A stretch of 64,000 nucleotides of DNA from Lachnoanaerobaculum orale (GTDB lineage Bacteria; Bacillota; Clostridia; Lachnospirales; Lachnospiraceae): assembly GCF_003862485.1 (NCBI RefSeq), contig NZ_RRCM01000001.1, positions 1,131,237 to 1,195,236 of the forward strand, written 5' to 3'. Positions 25,804 to 33,505 of this stretch are shown here, one piece after another. Every line of letters starts with the position of its first letter. Within the stretch, counting starts at the first letter, position 1. The translations under genes were made by a program, and so were the position numbers. Under the pieces are notes generated by a model. The model worked only from the letters and a program-made list of their open reading frames with translations. It was not told where the DNA came from and made no database searches.

Positions 25804-26322
25804 ATAGAGGAAAAGGAAAAAATCAAAAAAAGAAGTATGGCGGAGCTGAAGTCTTTTATTTTAAGACTGATAACACTTGCTGTGATGATTTATGTACTGA
25901 TATTCATTATATTCGGTGTAAGGATTTCACCGAATAATGAGATGTTGCCAAGAGTCAGAGCGGGAGATTTGCTGTTTTTCTATAGACTTGAAAATAAGTT
26001 CAAGTCGGGGGATGCCGTCTGTTATAAAGTAGACGGTGAAAAGTATGTTGGAAGAGTGGTAGGTGCTTCCGGAGACAGTATTGATATAGACGACAACGGA
26101 AATGTTATATTAAACGGGGCAGTACTGGTAGAGAATGATATCAAAGGCAGCACAGGAAAATACGACACAAATGTTACATATCCGATAGTGCTTGGAGAAA
26201 ATGAATACTTTATACTTGCAGACAACAGAACACTTGCAAAGGACAGCAGGTATTTCGGAGTTATAAACAAGAAGAGTATTGAGGGTAAAATAATTATTGT
26301 TATAAGAAAGGATAATATATGA
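25804..26322 (+). CDS. Signal peptidase I of the pilus locus (probable ATA start)
   Basis: A membrane serine peptidase of the S26 family. A basic N-terminus is followed by one membrane segment (LITLAVMIYVLIFIIFGV). Catalytic Ser lies in the NEMLPRVRAGDLL region; note that the usual SMxP is NEMLP here, so Ser is replaced by Glu or shifted. The Lys box is in KYVGRVVGASGD, and a late box is ILADNRTLAKDSRYFG. The frame is open upstream of ATG 25837, which has no ribosome site; a perfect TTGGAGG (25788-25794) lies nine bases before ATA 25804, giving (M)EEKEKIKKRSMAELK. If ATG is used, it is 161 residues. Such peptidases process the pilins or help pilus assembly. Confidence 0.72.
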   Translation: MEEKEKIKKRSMAELKSFILRLITLAVMIYVLIFIIFGVRISPNNEMLPRVRAGDLLFFYRLENKFKSGDAVCYKVDGEKYVGRVVGASGDSIDIDDNGNVILNGAVLVENDIKGSTGKYDTNVTYPIVLGENEYFILADNRTLAKDSRYFGVINKKSIEGKIIIVIRKDNI

Positions 26323-27569
26323 TGTTAAAAAGAATTATGACTTTTGCGGCGGTGTCCGCCATGACAGTTGCATTGGCAGGCAGTGCCATGGCAGCAGAGA
26401 CAACAAAGCAGTTAAAGCCTGCAACAGGTGTACCTAATAAGATTAAGTTCACCAAGGAAATGAAAATATACAATGTAGACGACACTACAGGCGGTAGTGC
26501 AAAGGCACCTGATGTAAAGTATACATATACTATCACAGGAAGTAACGGCGGTGGCGGAAAGACTCCTGTCAGCGGTACAGACGGCGGACTTACCGTTATT
26601 CCGGGAACAGCAATGCCTACCATTTCATCAGCCGAGTTCAGTCACAATGATACAATTACAAACCACCTTATTAAAAAAGATGTTACTGTAGACTTTACAG
26701 AGCAGTTCAACGAAGACGGTATTGACGATATAACTGTACCGGGTATCTACAGATATGAGATTACAGAGACAGGTGATTTTAACCTTACTGCAAGCCAGCA
26801 TGACTATACAGGAGATGTGAGCCAGCTTACAGGAGGTAAGGAGAAGAGATATCTTGATGTATATGTAGGATACAATGCGGCAGGAAAGCTTGAAGTAAAG
26901 ACAGCCGTTATGATGAAAAAGGATACTACAGTTACAGATAACTCAAAGACTACAGGTTATATTGATGATTTAAGCGGTGCGCTTACAACAGATAACAAGG
27001 ATGATGTAAGTACATTCAAGACAAGAGATATTATCCTTCAAAAGGATGTTGCAGGTAACATGGGTTCTACGACAGAAGAGTTTAAGTTTACTATCGACCT
27101 CAGCAATATCGGTGTAGGTATGGACTATGCGGTATCTTCTACAAACGCTTCAAACCCTACATCTATCACCGGTGTTACAGCCAATACTTATTCTTTGACA
27201 AATGTTAAGTTAAAGAGCGGTCAGACTATAAAGATTTCAGGTCTTCCTTCTACAGCCAAGTACAAAGTTACTGAGGATGTGAGTGTTGTAGGACCTGCAG
27301 GATATAAGACAACTCACGGTATCAATGTTGCAAGAATTACAGCGCCTACATCTACCGCTCAGTATGCAAATGTGGCAGCTGTGACTGCAGTTACTCCTGT
27401 AAAGGCTGATGATACCGTTGCAGATACAATATTCTTCTTAAACTATCGTGATACACCTACACCTACAGGTGTTGTAATGAGCATTGCACCGTTTGCAATC
27501 ATGATCGGAGCAGGCATCTTATTTATTCTTGTATTCTTTAGAAGAAGAAAAAGAGAAGAAGAGAACTAA
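26319..27569 (+). CDS. Major pilin, sortase-anchored isopeptide-forming protein
   Basis: A 416-residue pilus backbone subunit. It has a signal peptide (MLKRIMTFAAVSAMTV...GSAMA), a first domain with the E-box YRYEITETG (about 145-153) used for intramolecular isopeptide bonds, and a second FctA/SpaA-like beta domain (FKFTIDLSNIGVG). The end is a TPTGVVM sorting signal, a membrane segment and a RRRKREEEN tail. The start overlaps the peptidase stop (ATGATG at 26319; either ATG fits AAAGGA). Codon use is biased as in highly expressed genes, which fits an abundant subunit. Pili of this type mediate attachment. Confidence 0.9.
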   Translation: MMLKRIMTFAAVSAMTVALAGSAMAAETTKQLKPATGVPNKIKFTKEMKIYNVDDTTGGSAKAPDVKYTYTITGSNGGGGKTPVSGTDGGLTVIPGTAMPTISSAEFSHNDTITNHLIKKDVTVDFTEQFNEDGIDDITVPGIYRYEITETGDFNLTASQHDYTGDVSQLTGGKEKRYLDVYVGYNAAGKLEVKTAVMMKKDTTVTDNSKTTGYIDDLSGALTTDNKDDVSTFKTRDIILQKDVAGNMGSTTEEFKFTIDLSNIGVGMDYAVSSTNASNPTSITGVTANTYSLTNVKLKSGQTIKISGLPSTAKYKVTEDVSVVGPAGYKTTHGINVARITAPTSTAQYANVAAVTAVTPVKADDTVADTIFFLNYRDTPTPTGVVMSIAPFAIMIGAGILFILVFFRRRKREEEN

Positions 27570-27571
27570 GA

Positions 27572-28309
27572 ATGAATGTTATAGGAAAATGTGCATACAT
27601 AGGAAATAGGATTATAGATATAATCGTTATTCTTATGGCGGTGATAATGTTCTTATTCGGTGCATACTCACTCTATGATGTTTTCCATGTGTACAAAGGG
27701 GCATCTCTTTCAAGTGAAATATTAAAGAATGCCCCCGGTACCGCCGGAAATGAGAATGATGCCGTAAATGTGGAAGCATTATTTGAAAAATATCCGGATA
27801 TGAGGGCGTGGCTGAACATCTTTGATACAAATATAAACTATCCGGTAGTTCAGGGTGTCGATGATGCCGAGTATCTGAATAAGGATATAGACGGCAACTT
27901 TTCACTTGCAGGGTCTATTTTCTTAAGCAGTCTGTGTGACGGTGCTTTAAATGAGCATTATTCCTTGGTTTATGGACATCATATTGATAACGGTTCCATG
28001 TTTGGAGATGTGGAAAAGTTTTTGGACAAGAAATTTTTTGATACACATATCAACGGAATTTTATATACCAGGAAAGAAATATACGATGTCAAGGTGTTTG
28101 CCGTAATGCATACGGATGCCTACAATGAGAAGCTTTATTTTCCTTATTTTGCCAATAATGATAAAGATGCTTTCTATAAGTATCTGAGTGAAAATGCGGT
28201 AAATATAAGAGATGTAGACAGGAATAATAAAGTCATTGCTATGTCCACATGTACAGAGTCCTATACTAACGGTAGAATCGTACTTTTTGGTGAACTGATA
28301 AGGAGATGA
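27572..28309 (+). CDS. Class B sortase, pilus-linked
   Basis: A 245-residue membrane-anchored cysteine transpeptidase. One N-terminal membrane segment (about 13-35) is followed by the class B pattern: INYPVVQGVDDAEYLNKD, GSIFLS, catalytic His in VYGHHIDNGSMFGD (about 133), Cys in AMSTCTES (about 227) and Arg in NGRIVLFGEL (about 235). It starts three bases after the major pilin and is two bases from the minor pilin, so it very probably joins pilins through their PTGV signals. Pilus polymerases are more often class C; class B ones are known in Streptococcus and Clostridia. Confidence 0.9.
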   Translation: MNVIGKCAYIGNRIIDIIVILMAVIMFLFGAYSLYDVFHVYKGASLSSEILKNAPGTAGNENDAVNVEALFEKYPDMRAWLNIFDTNINYPVVQGVDDAEYLNKDIDGNFSLAGSIFLSSLCDGALNEHYSLVYGHHIDNGSMFGDVEKFLDKKFFDTHINGILYTRKEIYDVKVFAVMHTDAYNEKLYFPYFANNDKDAFYKYLSENAVNIRDVDRNNKVIAMSTCTESYTNGRIVLFGELIRR

Positions 28310-28310
28310 T

Positions 28311-29081
28311 ATGAAAAAAATCGTATTTTTCCTTTTGACACTGTATTTTATACTTGTGCCGAGGGACGCCTTGGCTGCAAATGTAAAATTGCCGATAAAT
28401 ATAAATGTATCGGGCTTAAATCCTATCTATTACAGATATGAGATAAATGTGAGCAGACTGGATTCTCATAACAATGTGGTTTCAAACAGTGTAATTCCTG
28501 TGTATTTGAGAAAAAACGCTACATTGACATATGATTTTGGAGAATTTGATGATGTAGGAGAGTATAAGTACAGTATATCGCTTGCAAATGCGGATAATGA
28601 GAAGTTCAACTTTGACAGAAAAAATTATATTGTACATATACAGGTGCTGACAAACGGAAGAAGTCTGTATACAAACACTTATCTTGAAGACCCGTTGGAA
28701 CCAGCAAAGCCTGCATCAGTAGATTTTAATGTAAAATATCTTGTAGAAATAAAATATCCGAATCCTAATGATAAGGGATATAATGACGGCTCAAGCAGCA
28801 GAGACGAAATAAGACAAAAAAAGAATACGGAAAATAATAAAAATGAGACTAAGGAGAATGTCGCACCTACTATTGAGATTGACGAGCCTTACAATAAGCC
28901 TCCTATAAAGCCTTCGGATTCCAAGAATGCCGGAACAATTGTAAAGGTTGTAAAGAGAATGAAAAAGGCGATAGTAAAGACGGCGGATGAGAGCGGTATC
29001 GAGTTTTATATAACACTTTTTATTGTCTCACTATGTGTTTTCATATTATTGTTTTTTAGGAAAAGGAAAAACCACCTGTAA
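28311..29081 (+). CDS. Minor (basal) pilin with atypical sorting signal
   Basis: A 256-residue exported protein. The signal peptide (MKKIVFFLLTLYFILVPRDALA) is followed by a beta-rich domain (YRYEINVSRLD, YKYSISLANAD, NYIVHIQVLTN) like the small basal pilins, an Asn/Lys/Glu-rich linker, a membrane segment and a FFRKRKNHL tail. At the sorting site it has VKTADES where related proteins have PKTGDES, so Gly of the LPxTG-type motif is replaced by Ala. It may be an anchor subunit recognised by another sortase, or may stay in the membrane. AAGGAGATGAT is its ribosome site. Confidence 0.78.
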   Translation: MKKIVFFLLTLYFILVPRDALAANVKLPININVSGLNPIYYRYEINVSRLDSHNNVVSNSVIPVYLRKNATLTYDFGEFDDVGEYKYSISLANADNEKFNFDRKNYIVHIQVLTNGRSLYTNTYLEDPLEPAKPASVDFNVKYLVEIKYPNPNDKGYNDGSSSRDEIRQKKNTENNKNETKENVAPTIEIDEPYNKPPIKPSDSKNAGTIVKVVKRMKKAIVKTADESGIEFYITLFIVSLCVFILLFFRKRKNHL

Positions 29082-29108
29082 GCATAACTTTACCGGGTGG
29101 TTTTTTTG
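29073..29108 (+). terminator. Rho-independent terminator ending the pilus locus
   Basis: AAACCACC pairs with GGGTGGTTT and is followed by seven T. The stem starts within the last codons of the minor pilin. Confidence 0.8.
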
Positions 29109-29254
29109 GCAAAAATCTTATTAGTATTTACGAATGCATAATTGTAGAATATAATAGACATAACAGGGGGAAGTTTTCCCAAAATGATAGTGTTATCCAC
29201 CGTGGGATTATAGAGATTTTCGTGGTGGAGATAGAATTGAAATAAGGAGAGAAC

Positions 29255-29932
29255 ATGATTTTAGAGGCTTGTATTGAAAATGTTACTTATTTGAAAGATG
29301 TGATTCATGCAGGGGCAACAAGGATTGAGCTTTGTGACAATTTGGCAGTGGGCGGTACTACCGTAAGTATGGCGGTAAGAGACTATGCAAAGTTTATCTG
29401 CGACAGCAATGATGTTGAGCTGGCTGTTATGATAAGAGTCAGAGGTGGAGACTTTGTATATAACAATATAGAAAAATCCATTATGTACAACGATCTTAAA
29501 GAGATGGCCAAGCAGGGTGTAAAAAGAGCCGTTATAGGTGCCGTCACAGAGAGCGGTGAGCTTGATAAGGACTATATCAAGGAACTTATAGGTGCACCTA
29601 AGTTTTTCAGAAAAGAGATGAATTTTACTTTCCATATGGCATTTGATCGTATCGGTGAAGGACTTGAGACTGAAGAGGCTCTTGAAAAGAGACTTGAAGC
29701 TATAAAGACTTTGTCAAAGCTTGGAGTGGATACAATCCTTACACATGGAAGTGCCGAAAATAATGATATTTTCGATAATATAGACACTCTGAAAAAATAT
29801 ATCTCCTTTGCAAAGAAGTACAATGTGAATATAATGCCTGGCGGAGGAGTAACCTTTGAAAATGTAGATAAGCTGCTCAAAAAGCTTCCAAGCATTACCG
29901 CCGTACATGGCACAAGGATAGTAAAGCTGTAA
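29255..29932 (+). CDS. cutC: CutC-family protein
   Basis: A 225-residue TIM-barrel protein of the CutC family, once linked to copper homeostasis in E. coli; its actual activity is unknown. Typical motifs are ILEACIENV, GATRIELCDNLAVGGTTVS and MIRVRGGDFVY in the first half, and HMAFDRIG, ILTHGSAENN, IMPGGGVTFEN and VHGTRIV in the second. AAGGAGAGAAC precedes ATG 29255. It stands alone between two terminators. Confidence 0.93.
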   Translation: MILEACIENVTYLKDVIHAGATRIELCDNLAVGGTTVSMAVRDYAKFICDSNDVELAVMIRVRGGDFVYNNIEKSIMYNDLKEMAKQGVKRAVIGAVTESGELDKDYIKELIGAPKFFRKEMNFTFHMAFDRIGEGLETEEALEKRLEAIKTLSKLGVDTILTHGSAENNDIFDNIDTLKKYISFAKKYNVNIMPGGGVTFENVDKLLKKLPSITAVHGTRIVKL

Positions 29933-29959
29933 AGTATACAGATACATAAAATAAATCAA

Positions 29960-29992
29960 GAAAAGACTCCGGGTGTGCGGAGTCTCTTTTGT
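29960..29992 (+). terminator. Rho-independent terminator after cutC
   Basis: AGACTCCG and CGGAGTCT form an eight-pair stem around GGTGTG, followed by CTTTTGTT. Confidence 0.85.
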
Positions 29993-30027
29993 TATGTTTA
30001 TATTATCAAAATTTTTGTGATTTGTCC

Positions 30028-30055
30028 TTGACATAAAAGATTTTTTTTGTACAAT
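30028..30055 (+). promoter_or_regulatory. Promoter of the FNT gene
   Basis: A consensus TTGACA (30028-30033) and TACAAT (30050-30055) are spaced 16 bases apart. The spacer holds a run of eight T (30041-30048). An ATG only three bases after the -10 (30058) cannot be the start from this promoter, which supports ATG 30106. Confidence 0.65.
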
Positions 30056-30105
30056 ATATGAAGTTATTTAAAAATATAACCGACAAAAAAGAAGAGGAGT
30101 GTATT

Positions 30106-30939
30106 ATGAATTTTTCCAATACAACTGCTGAGGTTACTTCAAATCTCATAGCTGCCGGTGAGGCTAAAGTAAAGCGTCCGCTGCATAAGATGATTATCCT
30201 TGGAATATTTGCAGGTATGCTTATTGGTGCAGGTGCTATGGCAAGCAGTGTAGCTATGCACGATATTGCAAATGTAGGACTTGCAAGACTTGTTGCCGGA
30301 CTTGTGTTCCCTATAGGCTTCGTTATGATGGTATTATTTGGCGGAGAGCTTTTCACAGGTGCCTGCCTTATGATTATGGGACTGTTAAAAGGAAAGTACA
30401 ATGTTGCAAGCATGATAAGAGTGCTTATCACTATATTTATTTCAAACCTTATAGGTGGAATTATCCTTGCAATACTTGTTGCATACAGCGGACAGTTTAA
30501 GCTTGGTGACGGTGCAATGGGTGCTTTTACAATAAAGCTTGCACTTTCAAAGGCAAATATTTCATTCGGAAGTGCCTTTATCTCAGGTATACTTTGCAAT
30601 TTCTTTGTATGTTTCGGCGTTGTTATGGCGGGACTTTCAAAGGATATCTCAGGTAAGGTTTTAGCCAGCTTTTTGCCTATAATGACTTTCGTTACCGGAG
30701 GATTTGAGCACTGTGTTGCAAATATGTTCTATATTCCTGCAGGTATCTTTGCGGCAGGCAATGCAAAGTTTGCTGAAGTCGCTATGACAAAGTACGGTAT
30801 AACAGCTGAAAAGCTTGCTACACTCAACTGGCAGAATTTCTTTATAAAAAATGAACTTCCTGTTACTCTCGGAAATATTGTAGGCGGTATGCTCTTTATC
30901 GGAGTTGCACTGTTTATTTTATACGCAAGAGAAGACTGA
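30106..30939 (+). CDS. Formate/nitrite transporter (FNT) family channel
   Basis: A 277-residue pentameric membrane channel for small monovalent anions such as formate, nitrite or hydrosulfide. Six hydrophobic segments are seen, with FNT motifs FGGELFTGA (about 80-88) and the VCFGV and TGGFEHCVANMFYIP (about 205-219) blocks near the central pore. The start is ATG 30106 behind GAGGAG. With a PFOR in the genome formate is a likely substrate; hydrosulfide from AsrABC is another. The sequence does not decide. Confidence 0.9.
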   Translation: MNFSNTTAEVTSNLIAAGEAKVKRPLHKMIILGIFAGMLIGAGAMASSVAMHDIANVGLARLVAGLVFPIGFVMMVLFGGELFTGACLMIMGLLKGKYNVASMIRVLITIFISNLIGGIILAILVAYSGQFKLGDGAMGAFTIKLALSKANISFGSAFISGILCNFFVCFGVVMAGLSKDISGKVLASFLPIMTFVTGGFEHCVANMFYIPAGIFAAGNAKFAEVAMTKYGITAEKLATLNWQNFFIKNELPVTLGNIVGGMLFIGVALFILYARED

Positions 30940-30940
30940 T

Positions 30941-30985
30941 AAAAAAAGCAACGATCTGTGATATTACAGATTGCTGCTTTTTTTT
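30941..30985. terminator. Bidirectional terminator between FNT and lacI-type genes
   Basis: AAAAAAAGCA and TGCTTTTTTTT enclose ATCTGT/ACAGAT. It can end the FNT transcript on the + strand and the regulator transcript on the - strand, whose stop codon at 30964 lies inside. Confidence 0.8.
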
Positions 30986-31983
30986 GTACGAACCGATGAG
31001 GTGGATTCTCTTATAATAAGTTTTGAATGTAATAAAAATGTGCTTATGGGTATATCATTTAACAGACTTGAAAGTGCAAAGAAACCGCTTTTTCCAAGTT
31101 CAATTCTATCCTGTATTACGGTGGTAAGTTTAGGTGAAGTGGAGGTTGCAATCGGTAAATCATCAAAACCTACAATACTTATATCTTCAGGCACTTTGTA
31201 GCCAAGCTGCTTACACTTTGTGACTGCCGCGGAAGCTATATTGTCATGGCTGCAGACAACTGCAGTTATACCTGATTCAAGAAATTTTGGAAGATATTTT
31301 TCTGTGCATTCTGAAATATAGTAAGAACATCCTATATTTTCAAAGTCTGTCACAAGTCCGTAGTGATGCATGGCACGCACAAAAGCGGAGTGTCTTGCCT
31401 TAAGCACATAAGAACCTAAAGAGCCGCTAAGATAAGCTATTTTTCTGTGGCCCAGACTTGTGAGGTGAGAGAGCATCAAATCCATACCTTCATCATTGTC
31501 AATACCTACATATGCTGTTGACGGATTTCCTGTTATATGGTTGTCAAAAAGTGCGGTAGGTGTTTTACTGTTATCAAAATCCTTCAGCCAGGGATCATTG
31601 AGTGAGAATCCAAGCACAAAGGAACCTACATAGTCGTGTTCAAGCATAAATATGTCATATGCCGTATTTTTTTGAAAAGCGGTATCAACAGCTACAGTTT
31701 CGACTTCAAAGCCTGCAGGCTCCGCAAGCTGGCGAAAGCCCATGATTATATCATATGCAAAATGATGGGGCTTTTCATACTCAATATTTTCTTTTTCGAT
31801 TAAAACACAGATTTTTTTGACCGGTTTTTTATATCGTCTAAGCTTCGTATAATCCAGTGCAACCGCAGTTTCTAAAACTTGTTTACGTAATGCTTCACTA
31901 ACATCAGGTGCGTCGTTTAATGCTTTTGACACAGTACTCTTGGAAATGCCAAGTTTGTCAGCAATATCCTGTATTGTTGTCAT
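30964..31983 (-). CDS. LacI-family regulator of the maltodextrin operon
   Basis: A 339-residue repressor. The LacI helix-turn-helix is at residues 3-23 (TIQDIADKLGISKSTVSKAL), with the hinge helix near 45-60. The periplasmic-binding-type sensor domain follows (YVGIDNDEGMDLMLSHL, GHRKIAYLSG, SIVGFDDLPIATSTSPKLTTV). It is divergent from malE with 271 bases between, so it most likely senses maltose or maltodextrin and controls the operon and itself. The ribosome site on the - strand is AAAGGATATTAAATT. Confidence 0.9.
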   Translation of the reverse strand: MTTIQDIADKLGISKSTVSKALNDAPDVSEALRKQVLETAVALDYTKLRRYKKPVKKICVLIEKENIEYEKPHHFAYDIIMGFRQLAEPAGFEVETVAVDTAFQKNTAYDIFMLEHDYVGSFVLGFSLNDPWLKDFDNSKTPTALFDNHITGNPSTAYVGIDNDEGMDLMLSHLTSLGHRKIAYLSGSLGSYVLKARHSAFVRAMHHYGLVTDFENIGCSYYISECTEKYLPKFLESGITAVVCSHDNIASAAVTKCKQLGYKVPEDISIVGFDDLPIATSTSPKLTTVIQDRIELGKSGFFALSSLLNDIPISTFLLHSKLIIRESTSSVRTKKSSNL

Positions 31984-32178
31984 AATTTAATATCCTTTCA
32001 CATAAAAGAGAATCACTTTTATACTATTATAAAGAATAAAATTGTAAAAAGCAACGAATAACATCACTATAAGGTATGTTTTAAATTATCTTTGAAAACC
32101 GAATAATGGATATTACATAAATACTTTAAAATATGTTGAACGTATTTTATGAAAACATGGAGAATACATGAAAATTGA

Positions 32179-32207
32179 TTGACTAAAAATTAAAAAAGTT
32201 ATATATT
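32179..32207 (+). promoter_or_regulatory. Promoter of the maltodextrin operon
   Basis: TTGACT (32179-32184) and TATATT (32202-32207) have a 17-base spacer, 48 bases before malE. It faces away from the lacI-type gene. Confidence 0.65.
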
Positions 32208-32210
32208 TAC

Positions 32211-32232
32211 ATTAACGAAACAATACGAAAAT
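32211..32232 (+). promoter_or_regulatory. Possible operator: ACGAAA direct repeat at the start point
   Basis: ACGAAA occurs at 32215-32220 and again at 32225-32230, exactly one helical turn apart, right after the -10 box. LacI-family sites often contain CGAAA half-sites, usually inverted rather than direct, so this is a weak candidate. Confidence 0.3.
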
Positions 32233-32254
32233 TCAATCAGGAGGTAGTAAGATT

Positions 32255-33493
32255 ATGGGAAGAAGTCTTAAGAGATTTCTGGCAGGAATCATGGCTTTGA
32301 CTCTTGGTGCCGGTCTTACAGGTTGTGGTAACAGTAAGAGTGCCGCCGGAGCTGAAAAGGTCAGACTGATGGTATGGTCACCGTCTGAAGACCAGTCGAA
32401 AGAAAGCGGTGAATGGCTTCAGACAATGTGCAAAAAATTTGCAAGTGAACATCCGGAGTGGGATATCACATTTGTCTACGGAGTTGCGGATGAGGCAACA
32501 GCTACAGACCAGGTGTCACAGGACCCGGATGCCAGTGCGGATGTGTTTATGTATGCAAACGATCATTTGACTAATCTTATAGATGCAAAAGCTATAGTAA
32601 AGTTTGGCGGAAAGTACAAAGAAGAAATCGAGTCGACAAATTCAAAAGAGCTTTTGAATTCACTGACAGTAAATAATGAAATCTACGGTGTTCCGTTTAC
32701 AACAAATACATGGTATATGTTCTATGACAAGTCGGTATTTTCTGATGATGATGTGAAAAATCTTGATACAATGTTAAAAAAGGGTACGGTTTCTTTCCCG
32801 CTTGTCAATTCATGGTATCTCCCGGCATTCTATCTGGGAAACGGATGTACATTGTTCGGAAACGAAAACGACGAGTCAAAGGGTGTAGACTTTGGAGGAG
32901 ACAAGGCTGTAGATGTTACAAACTACATTATAGACCTTGCCTCCAATCCGAACTTTAAAATTGATGCTGACGGTTCGGCACTTGCAGGACTTCGTGACGG
33001 CAGCGTGAGTGCAATGTTTACAGGTTCATGGGATGCCAATGCCATCAAAGAAGCACTTGGAGATAAGATGGGTGTTACTTCACTTCCTACATTTAATATA
33101 AATGGTGGACAAAAGCAGATGCTTGCATATGCAGGTTCAAAAGCAATAGGCGTAAATGCACACAGTGAACATATGGAGCAGGCGGTTGCACTTGCGGTAT
33201 ACCTTGGAAGTGAGGAAGCACAAAAATCTCACTATGAGCTTAGAAACGTTATCCCTTGTAATACCGAACTGCTCAAAGAGCCTGAGGTTGCGGCAGATGC
33301 GCTTGTTGAGGCACAGAATGATACTTTTAACAATACTTCAGTACTTCAGCCTTTTGTAGCGGCGATGAGTAACTGTTGGACTCCGGTTGAAAACATGGGT
33401 AAGGGAATCAGAAACAAGAGCGTGACACATGATAACGCCAAAGAACAGACAGAAGCGATGAATGCGGCAATGAACAGTAACGGATTAAATTAA
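32255..33493 (+). CDS. malE: Maltodextrin ABC transporter substrate-binding lipoprotein
   Basis: A 412-residue extracellular solute-binding protein. The lipobox LTGC puts the lipidated Cys at residue 24. The mature part has MalE-like features (MVWSPSEDQ, YGVPFTTNTWYMFYDKSVF, MFTGSWDANAI, AVALAVYLGSEEAQ). It captures maltose or longer maltodextrins for MalFG. It is the first gene of the operon with an AGGAGG ribosome site. The symbol rests on the context (MalFG, pullulanase, MalQ) as well as on the sequence. Confidence 0.9.
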   Translation: MGRSLKRFLAGIMALTLGAGLTGCGNSKSAAGAEKVRLMVWSPSEDQSKESGEWLQTMCKKFASEHPEWDITFVYGVADEATATDQVSQDPDASADVFMYANDHLTNLIDAKAIVKFGGKYKEEIESTNSKELLNSLTVNNEIYGVPFTTNTWYMFYDKSVFSDDDVKNLDTMLKKGTVSFPLVNSWYLPAFYLGNGCTLFGNENDESKGVDFGGDKAVDVTNYIIDLASNPNFKIDADGSALAGLRDGSVSAMFTGSWDANAIKEALGDKMGVTSLPTFNINGGQKQMLAYAGSKAIGVNAHSEHMEQAVALAVYLGSEEAQKSHYELRNVIPCNTELLKEPEVAADALVEAQNDTFNNTSVLQPFVAAMSNCWTPVENMGKGIRNKSVTHDNAKEQTEAMNAAMNSNGLN

Positions 33494-33505
33494 GGGGTAA
33501 ATGTT

